From NCBI GenBank assembly GCA_903856555.1, contig CAIOCC010000117.1, positions 1 to 6,395 of the forward strand: a stretch of DNA of 6,395 bases, given 5' to 3'. A program made the translations under genes and the position numbers. The stretch is from an uncultured Bacteroidota bacterium. GTDB taxonomy: Bacteria > Bacteroidota > Bacteroidia > UBA7662. The notes under the pieces were generated by a model, which was not told where the DNA came from, ran no database searches, and was given only the letters and a program-made list of their open reading frames with translations. The stretch's first letter is position 1, and every line of letters begins with the position of its first letter. Shown here in pieces: positions 1 through 5,174 of the stretch.

Positions 1-157
1 CATTGCCTTGGGTCATCCCCTCGGCTGTTCGGGGGCCAAGCTCAGCCTGCAGCTATTGCATGAAATGCGGGAACGAAAGCAACGATACGGGCTGGTAACA
101 GCCTGTGTTGGCGGTGGACAAGGCGTTGCGGGCATTTTTGAGAGTTACCACCCTTGA
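1..157 (+). CDS. fadA: Acetyl-CoA C-acyltransferase (3-ketoacyl-CoA thiolase), C-terminal end only
   Basis: Thiolase performs the last step of beta-oxidation, splitting 3-ketoacyl-CoA with CoA into acetyl-CoA and an acyl-CoA shortened by two carbons, in the cytoplasm. Only the last 51 residues are in the window, since the gene runs in from the left edge; the first whole codon begins at base 2. Two signature motifs of the family are visible. GHPLGCSGA carries the catalytic histidine (codon at 14-16), and TACVGGGQG carries the C-terminal catalytic cysteine (codon at 104-106) that acts as the acid/base. The protein ends with a normal short tail and a TGA stop. It is followed after 56 bases by an acyl-CoA dehydrogenase on the same strand, matching the fadA-fadE order of fadNAE operons, so a 3-hydroxyacyl-CoA dehydrogenase gene is expected upstream. 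Assignment as a thiolase is secure; chain-length preference (degradative fadA versus biosynthetic atoB type) is inferred from context. Confidence 0.93.
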   Translation, partial: IALGHPLGCSGAKLSLQLLHEMRERKQRYGLVTACVGGGQGVAGIFESYHP

Positions 158-213
158 TGACCACTTTAATTCAGATCCCTCACAATCCAACTTGACCCTA
201 GACACTTATCCCT

Positions 214-2007
214 ATGAATTCAAACGAATTACGTCGAGGTGGCCATTTTTTGGTTCACCATCCCGGTCCCGATGAAGTGTTCATTCGCGAAGATTTTGGC
301 GAAGAGCAGCGCATGATGTTTCAAGCCGCAGCCGATTTCATGAAGTCCGAAGTGGAGCCGCATTTGCATCGCTTTGAACAAGGCGATTACGCCTTGGTGG
401 AGGATCTCCTACACAAAGCTGGTAACTTGGGTCTCTTGGGCCTTTCTGTTCCGGAAGAATTCGGAGGCATGGGGATGGGATTTAATGTTTCCATGCTCAT
501 TTGCGAAGAAATTTCCAGCATGACTGGTTCGCTGGCCACCGCCTTTGGGGCCCATACCGGCATTGGAACGCTACCCATTCAGTATTATGGTTCCCAAGCG
601 ATTAAAGATCGCTTTCTCTCCAAAATCGCCAGTGGAGAATGGCTCTCGTGTTATAACTTGACCGAACCGGGTGCAGGATCCGATGCCAATTCTGGCAAAA
701 CAATGGCCGTTCTCAGTTCAGATGGGCAACATTACGAAATAACCGGTCAAAAAATCTGGATTTCCAATGCCGGATTTGCCCAGGTCTTCATCGTTTTTGC
801 AAGAATCGAGGACGACAAAAACATTTCATGCTTTGTTTTTCACAAAGACGATGTGCAGGGTTTGACGATGAATGCCGAAGAACACAAAATGGGCATCAAG
901 TCTTCTTCAACTCGGCAGGTATTTTACGACAAGGTCAGGGTTCCGGCGGATTCCATGCTTGGACAAAGAGGGGACGGCTTCAAAATAGCCGTCAACGTCC
1001 TAAACGCCGGTCGTATCAAATTAGCCGCGGCGACCAACGGTGCGGCGTTTAAAGTGATTGGCTTGATGAGCCGTTACGCCAACGAGCGCCAGCAATTTGG
1101 AAAGAAAATCGGTGAATTCGGAGCCATCCAAGAAAAAATCGCCCGTTGCAGTGCCTTGGTTTATGCAACGGATGCCGCTTTGTACCGAGCCGGCGATGCG
1201 ATCGAAAAACTTCAGAACGCCCTACTGGCCGAGGGGAAAACCGAGGCCGAAGCCAAGCTCAAAGGGTTGGAGGAATTCGCCGTCGAGTGTGCCATCCTTA
1301 AGGTTTACGGCTCCGAAGTCATGGCCCTGGTGTCCGATGAAGGTGTTCAGGTCTACGGCGGCATGGGCTATTCGGCCGATGCACCGATGGAGGCGGCCTA
1401 CCGCGATGCCCGCATATCCCGTATCTACGAGGGCACCAACGAAATCAACCGGATGCTCATCGTTGATATGATGTTACGAAAGGCTCTCAAAGGCCATGTG
1501 GACCTCTTGGGACCGGCTCGTAAAGTGGCCGCCGAGTTGATGGAGATTCCTAATTTTGGGGCGGAGGAACCGACCGGATTTTTGGCCCCCGAAACCAAGA
1601 TTCTGATGCAACTCAAAAAAGCCAACCTCTTGGTCGCCGGTGCGGCGGTTCAACACTACGGGACGGCCTTGGCCGAAGAGCAAGAAGCCCTCATGCGCAT
1701 GGCCGATATGGCCATGGAGGTTTATGTTTTGGAATCGGCCCTGCTCAAGACCCAACGCCTAGCCGGTCGACTTTCCGAAGAAGAAAACCAACGAAGGGGC
1801 CTCCTAGCAACCCTCCAAGCCCATCATGCCGCCGAAAAATGCCTGAGCGCAGGCAGGGAAGTCATCATGGGTTTGCCAGAAAACGATGAACAACGCATGA
1901 TGCTCATGGGGCTGCGTCGGTTTACCAAAACCCCCTCGGTGAACCTCAAAAACCTCCGCAGGGACGTCGCTCAATATGTGTTAGAAAAAGGCAAATACCC
2001 TTATTGA
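214..2007 (+). CDS. fadE: Acyl-CoA dehydrogenase, long form (FadE-like)
   Basis: This FAD enzyme catalyses the first step of beta-oxidation, oxidising acyl-CoA to trans-2-enoyl-CoA and passing electrons to electron-transfer flavoprotein. The 597 residues show the full family layout: an N-terminal helical domain (about 26-144), a middle beta domain opening with LTEPGAGSDA (149-158), and a C-terminal helical domain with the FAD-contact stretch ERQQFGKKIG (291-300). The second family signature begins QVYGGMGY (379-386) and ends in RIYEGTNE, whose Glu406 is the expected catalytic base. About 170 residues follow this core, more than in medium- or short-chain enzymes of about 380 residues. Such a tail is typical of the VLCAD/Bacillus FadE size class (about 590-600 aa), which suggests long-chain substrates. 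The opening GGHFLV...VFIREDFGEEQ also resembles FadE. ATG at 214 is chosen because homologous sequence begins within about 10 residues; no Shine-Dalgarno site is seen, as usual in Bacteroidota. It is probably co-transcribed with the thiolase 56 bases upstream. Confidence 0.95.
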   Translation: MNSNELRRGGHFLVHHPGPDEVFIREDFGEEQRMMFQAAADFMKSEVEPHLHRFEQGDYALVEDLLHKAGNLGLLGLSVPEEFGGMGMGFNVSMLICEEISSMTGSLATAFGAHTGIGTLPIQYYGSQAIKDRFLSKIASGEWLSCYNLTEPGAGSDANSGKTMAVLSSDGQHYEITGQKIWISNAGFAQVFIVFARIEDDKNISCFVFHKDDVQGLTMNAEEHKMGIKSSSTRQVFYDKVRVPADSMLGQRGDGFKIAVNVLNAGRIKLAAATNGAAFKVIGLMSRYANERQQFGKKIGEFGAIQEKIARCSALVYATDAALYRAGDAIEKLQNALLAEGKTEAEAKLKGLEEFAVECAILKVYGSEVMALVSDEGVQVYGGMGYSADAPMEAAYRDARISRIYEGTNEINRMLIVDMMLRKALKGHVDLLGPARKVAAELMEIPNFGAEEPTGFLAPETKILMQLKKANLLVAGAAVQHYGTALAEEQEALMRMADMAMEVYVLESALLKTQRLAGRLSEEENQRRGLLATLQAHHAAEKCLSAGREVIMGLPENDEQRMMLMGLRRFTKTPSVNLKNLRRDVAQYVLEKGKYPY

Positions 2008-2027
2008 ACCGGAGTTAACCCCGGTTC
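2006..2027 (+). terminator. Inverted repeat at the fadE stop, possible terminator between convergent genes
   Basis: GAACCGG (2006-2012) and CCGGTTC (2021-2027) are perfect reverse complements forming a 7-bp stem with an 8-base loop. The stem begins inside the TGA stop codon of fadE. The 49-bp gap separates it from the convergent esterase gene ending at 2057, the place where a terminator is expected. There is no real T-run after the stem (TTATG follows), so it is a weak candidate for an intrinsic terminator. It could instead be a transcript-end stabilising hairpin or chance. Confidence 0.35.
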
Positions 2028-2056
2028 TTATGAAACCAGCATAGTCACCACGATTC

Positions 2057-3526
2057 CTAATCCACCAGGAGAAGACGACCGCGATAGGGTCGACCTTCCA
2101 CGGGACTGAATTCCAGGGTATAAACCCCTCTGGGATAGGCTGTAAGATTCAAATCATAGGGCAGGTGCCCCGTCACGGAAAGCACGATCCTACCCAAAGG
2201 GTCCCGCACCTTGAGATGGCCTGCCAGGGAGGCATCTTGTCGCGAAGGGCATTCAACCCTGCACCGGCCCAAGGAGGGATTCGGGTAAATCCCTAGTTGG
2301 GTGGACTCCGTCTTTGGTTCTTCGACCGAGGCCATGGCCTGTCCTTGCAGCCAACGATAGGCTTGTTCAAATTCTCTGCGCCAAAACCATTCGGCATGCT
2401 GCCCATCCGAACGGATCACGGTTTGGACGAGGCCCGTTGGAAAACCCGCCTGCACCATAGCATCTTTGAGTTGCTGTACCTGGGCGACCATGGACGATGA
2501 TTCCAATGCCCCGGCCATCACATAAAAGCGAACCGGCCACCGATAACCCTCCAGCGAGGGTTGCTGCATGATACGATTATCAAACCAAAGGCTGGGACTG
2601 AAAACACCGGCCCTCGAAAAAACTTCTTGGTAACGAACCGCCGCGTACTGAGATAGAAATCCCCCCATACTGGATCCCCAAATCCAGGTTCCGTTCCGGG
2701 TACTATCGCTGCGGTAATGCGCATCGATGTAAGGCTTCAGGTATTGAACAATAAACTGGGCATACGCATCCCCTTGCCCCCCGCCGTATTGAGGATGAAC
2801 CCACGGGCTGTACTCGTTGATGCGCTGCGATCCTCCGTTGTCGATTCCGACGACAATGGCCCCGTAATCACCGCCGGTGGAGAGGCGACTCAAACATTCA
2901 TCCACCTCCCATTCTCCTGCAAACGAAGTTGCCGAATTGAAGAGGTTTTGACCATCGTGCATGTATAACACTGGATAACGCTTGTTCAGGGCCGTTTGGT
3001 AATCCGGGGGCAAATACAACCATAGTCGGCGGTAACGGCCCAGGGTCGGCATCCAGAACGTATCGGTCAGGATTTGTACTTGTGCATTGGCCGTCCCCCC
3101 TCCTCCTCCGCCTCCACCACTTCCGCTGTGCAAATCCTCCCAGCTCAGGACTTTGAGTCGAACGGTATCGCCGTTCCCGTAGGTATAGGTTCGGTTCGGC
3201 CGGAAGGAACCGGTTGCACTCCCTTCAACCGACGCCCAAGAGCCCCGGGTGAACTTGAAAGAAAGGGTTCCGGAACCAGGGGGCAGGGTAAGTATTCGGG
3301 TTGAATCCGGCCTCCACGTCAGCGCATGCGCTGCAGACGCTGGATTCCAATTGTTAAAGGAACCCGCCAGGTAGATTGTAGCACCTGCCGGGGTATAGGC
3401 TGGAACCGAATCCAAAACAAGGTGAAGTTGACAATGCGCGTTGTAGCTGCTACCCAAGAAGCCTAGAAGCAGCACCAGGATCTTGGAACGTTGGCCCCAT
3501 CCACGTCCCCAAAAGCAAGTAATCAT
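2057..3526 (-). CDS. Secreted alpha/beta-hydrolase esterase with starch-binding-like domain and T9SS sorting tail
   Basis: Predicted exported ester hydrolase of the putative-esterase family (esterase D/Fes/feruloyl-esterase fold); the substrate is not determined. From the ATG at 3526 it is 489 residues. In order: signal peptide (about 1-32, core KILVLLLGFLG); a CBM20/CBM48-like beta domain (about 33-130) with GATIYLAGSFNNWNP and KFTRGSW; a linker GSGGGGGGGG (135-144); the esterase domain (about 149-395); and a T9SS type A sorting domain (about 411-489) opening IYPNPSLG and ending with GVYTLEF and a short hydrophobic end. Visible catalytic features are MHDGQNLF (189-196), the nucleophile elbow G-S-S-M-G with Ser286, and His377 in DGQHAEWFW; the acid is possibly Glu342. 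An in-frame ATG at 3547 would overlap the upstream gene and lengthen the n-region, so 3526 is preferred. It lies 10 bases after the LuxE-like gene and is probably its operon partner. CE1 feruloyl esterases with an appended CBM48 are a known parallel, so a polysaccharide ester is a reasonable guess. Confidence 0.88.
   Translation of the reverse strand: MITCFWGRGWGQRSKILVLLLGFLGSSYNAHCQLHLVLDSVPAYTPAGATIYLAGSFNNWNPASAAHALTWRPDSTRILTLPPGSGTLSFKFTRGSWASVEGSATGSFRPNRTYTYGNGDTVRLKVLSWEDLHSGSGGGGGGGGTANAQVQILTDTFWMPTLGRYRRLWLYLPPDYQTALNKRYPVLYMHDGQNLFNSATSFAGEWEVDECLSRLSTGGDYGAIVVGIDNGGSQRINEYSPWVHPQYGGGQGDAYAQFIVQYLKPYIDAHYRSDSTRNGTWIWGSSMGGFLSQYAAVRYQEVFSRAGVFSPSLWFDNRIMQQPSLEGYRWPVRFYVMAGALESSSMVAQVQQLKDAMVQAGFPTGLVQTVIRSDGQHAEWFWRREFEQAYRWLQGQAMASVEEPKTESTQLGIYPNPSLGRCRVECPSRQDASLAGHLKVRDPLGRIVLSVTGHLPYDLNLTAYPRGVYTLEFSPVEGRPYRGRLLLVD
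3095..3118 (-). repeat. GGN codon tract encoding eight glycines (interdomain linker)
   Basis: Eight consecutive glycine codons, preceded by Gly-Ser codons, form the hinge between the carbohydrate-binding-like domain and the esterase domain. On the plus strand it reads as a C-rich run with one C6 homopolymer. Codons vary (GGT, GGA, GGC, GGA, GGG), so it is an imperfect trinucleotide tract. Confidence 0.85.
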
Positions 3527-3536
3527 GGGAATGAAA

Positions 3537-4607
3537 TTATTGAACATGCAAGAGATTGCACCCGCGCGGTTCGGCCCCATCCAATCGACCCAACAGCTCC
3601 AAACTACCGTCCGGCAAGCACCTACCCAAATCACGGGTTTGAATAAACGATACGCTGTAGTAATTGGCCGGGTCAACCATGTTGAGACCACCAATCCCTC
3701 CGGCTTTCTCCCATTCCAAGGGATTGTCTGCACGGTAAAAACCCACACCCACCATGGGTGGGAAAACATAACCCTCCCAACGCGTTCCATCCAGGCGATA
3801 GGCCTGGGATCCCAATTCGGTCATGCCGTATTCGCCGCCCAAGCGGATGGACGAGCCCAAGGCTTGCCGCCAACATTGCCGACGTTCCGCCTCTGTCCAG
3901 GTCCGGTCCATCCCCTTGGAACCGCCCGTCTCCATTAGAATATCGCTGGAACTAGCCACCAAATCCGTTTCTTGGATCCATTCCAAGAGTGCGTGAGGAA
4001 TCCCCCAAGCCAGGACCGGGCTTTGATTCAATTGGGCCTGTTGCCAATCTCGGGTGAACGCGTTGTAATCTTTGTTATAAAAGGACCCTTGGACCAAATC
4101 CGACGCCTCCATGTAGAAAGCCAGCATGGCCAACAAGGAGGATTCCCCGCGGTCCATGTACGAGGGCAACAAAGCCAGCAAAGCCTTTCCATCCAGAGGA
4201 CCCAGAATGGTTTGAGCAAAGTCCAGAGAACGTTCCCAAACCAGGTCTGGATAAGCCATGGAATGGACGGCCCTGCGTTGAACACCGGCGCTGGTACCGC
4301 TGCTTCGAAAAAGCTGCCGCGCACTGGGAGGAGGACCCCACGCTAGTTCATGTTCTTTGAAGGCTTCGATCGGCAAAAAAACCAAATCCTCGGGGTAGCG
4401 TATGGCCGATGCATTGGACTTGACCGCCTCCACAAACCTCCCAAAAACAGGAATTTCCTGCCTTTGACGGTGAAAAAGGTCCAAAATAGCCGCGCATTGT
4501 TGATCCGTCCAGCCCGAACCCACCGTAGAGGAACCCGAACCCACCGACGGGGAACCCAAGACCGCATGGGACCCTTGGTTCTCCCAAAGGCTCCAAAAAT
4601 CCAGCAT
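3537..4607 (-). CDS. LuxE/PaaK-family acyl-protein synthetase (acyltransferase)
   Basis: This is an ANL-type enzyme related to LuxE, the acyl-protein synthetase of the bacterial luciferase fatty-acid reductase complex, which adenylates a fatty acid with ATP and takes the acyl group onto a cysteine. From ATG 4607 it has 356 residues; usual LuxE-like proteins have about 325-330. Motifs, in order: FLPIEAFKEHE (77-87); the nucleotide-binding loop FRSSGTSAG (100-108); LLPSYMDRGESSLL (146-159); METGGSKGM (225-233); EYGMTELGSQAY (259-270), the adenylate-binding core; TRDLG (324-328); LGRLDG (339-344); and RGCNLL, whose Cys350 near the C-terminus sits where LuxE carries its acylated cysteine (my alignment by eye). 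A GTG at 4697 would add 30 residues but overlaps the divergent gene's start and covers promoter-like boxes, so ATG 4607 is preferred. The N-terminal region contains a Gly/Ser-rich insertion encoded by a tandem repeat. No LuxC or LuxD partner is in view; the downstream partner is a secreted esterase. Confidence 0.88.
   Translation of the reverse strand: MLDFWSLWENQGSHAVLGSPSVGSGSSTVGSGWTDQQCAAILDLFHRQRQEIPVFGRFVEAVKSNASAIRYPEDLVFLPIEAFKEHELAWGPPPSARQLFRSSGTSAGVQRRAVHSMAYPDLVWERSLDFAQTILGPLDGKALLALLPSYMDRGESSLLAMLAFYMEASDLVQGSFYNKDYNAFTRDWQQAQLNQSPVLAWGIPHALLEWIQETDLVASSSDILMETGGSKGMDRTWTEAERRQCWRQALGSSIRLGGEYGMTELGSQAYRLDGTRWEGYVFPPMVGVGFYRADNPLEWEKAGGIGGLNMVDPANYYSVSFIQTRDLGRCLPDGSLELLGRLDGAEPRGCNLLHVQ
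4514..4555 (-). repeat. Two tandem copies of a 21-bp unit inside the LuxE-like gene
   Basis: Plus-strand bases 4514-4534 and 4535-4555 are adjacent copies of a 21-bp unit that agree at 18 of 21 positions and share the core CCGAACCCACCG. Being 7 codons long, the repeat keeps frame and encodes two similar heptapeptides, S-P-S-V-G-S-G and S-S-T-V-G-S-G. It lies in the N-terminal part of the protein (residues about 19-32 from ATG 4607), ahead of the helix that normally begins the conserved family sequence. Confidence 0.8.
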
Positions 4608-4639
4608 TTTCAGGGCAAAACGATCCACAGGAAGCAACG

Positions 4640-4647
4640 CAAAGTAA
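4640..4647 (-). promoter_or_regulatory. Possible -7 box for the LuxE-like/esterase unit
   Basis: The minus strand reads TTACTTTG, one mismatch from the Bacteroidota -7 consensus TAnnTTTG. It lies 32 bases upstream of the preferred ATG at 4607, which would give a leader of roughly 25 nt. A TTTTTGG stretch lies upstream (plus-strand complement near 4662-4668) but at a spacing shorter than usual for the -33 TTTG element, so the match is tentative. Confidence 0.3.
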
Positions 4648-4670
4648 CGCCTAACCTTCTCCAAAAAGGG

Positions 4671-4678
4671 TATTTTTG
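4671..4678 (+). promoter_or_regulatory. Possible -7 box (TATTTTTG) for the lipoprotein-porQ unit
   Basis: TATTTTTG is an exact match to the Bacteroidota -7 consensus TAnnTTTG and lies in the 81-bp divergent intergenic region, 10 bases before the ATG at 4689. Transcription would start about 4682-4686, leaving almost no leader. No good -33 TTTG is visible around 4645-4655. The match could be chance in a T-rich patch. Confidence 0.4.
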
Positions 4679-4688
4679 TTGAGTCACC

Positions 4689-5174
4689 ATGGTTCACCGT
4701 CTCTCCCTTCGTTTTGCCCTCTTTCTCCTCTTAGGCCAGGCCCTGAGTGGCTGCGATCTTTTGTTTATTCCTCAGATTTTTCCCCCTGAAATGGACTTGG
4801 TCCAGCCCCGTGATACGGTTTGGCTTCGTTCGGGATTGGACAGTCTGCGATTGGAATTTCGTATCCGGGACGAAGACGGAGACCTGGGCCGGGATTCCGG
4901 GGACCAAACACGGGATCTTTGGCTGTTGGAAGTCCGCTATGGGTTTCCCCCCTTTGACTCAACCTACCGGGAATTTTCGGTCCCCAACTTGACACCTCGC
5001 GGTGCCAACAAGGTGGTGGATGCCCAGCTTGAACTTCTGTTGGACCCGTTCGATGTACGCGCAGACCTGGATGTCGATTCCTTCAAGTTGTTTGCCGTCC
5101 TTCGGGACCGCTCTGGCAACTTTAGTCCGGTTTTATCGTTGCCTACTGTGCACCTATGGAAGGCCACCAATTAG
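4689..5174 (+). CDS. Small lipoprotein with DxDGDLG motif
   Basis: A predicted lipoprotein of 161 residues with no function that I recognise. Residues 1-21 form a lipoprotein signal (positive MVHRLSLR, hydrophobic ALFLLLGQAL) ending in the lipobox L-S-G-C, with Cys22 as the lipidated residue. The mature part has alternating hydrophobic residues suggesting a compact beta sandwich. It contains FRIRDEDGDLG (57-67), an acidic loop that could bind calcium, and ends with VLRDRSGNFSP (137-147), like the D-x-x-G-N turn seen at the end of Ig/cadherin-like domains in Bacteroidota lipoproteins. ATG 4689 is the only sensible start because the signal peptide begins there. Its 3' end overlaps the next gene (porQ) by 19 bases, which points to co-transcription and possibly translational coupling. 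It may therefore be an envelope partner of PorQ or a neighbour of convenience; the sequence alone does not decide. Confidence 0.82.
   Translation: MVHRLSLRFALFLLLGQALSGCDLLFIPQIFPPEMDLVQPRDTVWLRSGLDSLRLEFRIRDEDGDLGRDSGDQTRDLWLLEVRYGFPPFDSTYREFSVPNLTPRGANKVVDAQLELLLDPFDVRADLDVDSFKLFAVLRDRSGNFSPVLSLPTVHLWKATN

Noticed and set aside
828..1755. Several open frames of 70-125 codons on both strands across the acyl-CoA dehydrogenase gene
   Set aside because: They overlap a complete, motif-rich enzyme gene in other frames and encode low-complexity Arg/Pro/Ser-rich products with no recognisable domains.
2276..2293. Inverted repeat GGGATT / AATCCC at the T9SS-tail junction of the esterase gene
   Set aside because: Six-bp stem inside coding sequence for the conserved YPNPS motif; no sign of an integration or recombination site.
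3748..3762. Hairpin CCCACC-ATG-GGTGGG
   Set aside because: It lies in the middle of the LuxE-like coding region and follows from codons for Pro-Pro-Met-Val-Gly; no T-run or regulatory context.
3527..3790. The esterase reading frame stays open for 88 codons upstream of its signal peptide, into the LuxE-like gene
   Set aside because: This stretch is out of frame with strongly conserved LuxE motifs (TRDLG, RGCNLL) and does not resemble a signal peptide or domain; the hydrophobic export signal begins only after the LuxE-like stop.
4686..4693. Palindrome ACCATGGT centred on the lipoprotein start codon
   Set aside because: Only 8 bp, without extended symmetry; common around ATG codons.
4608..4697. 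A 30-residue N-terminal extension of the LuxE-like protein from a GTG at 4697
   Set aside because: It would overlap the divergent lipoprotein start and cover the only promoter-like sequence; ATG 4607 is a better start codon. The extension looks somewhat protein-like, so it is not fully excluded.
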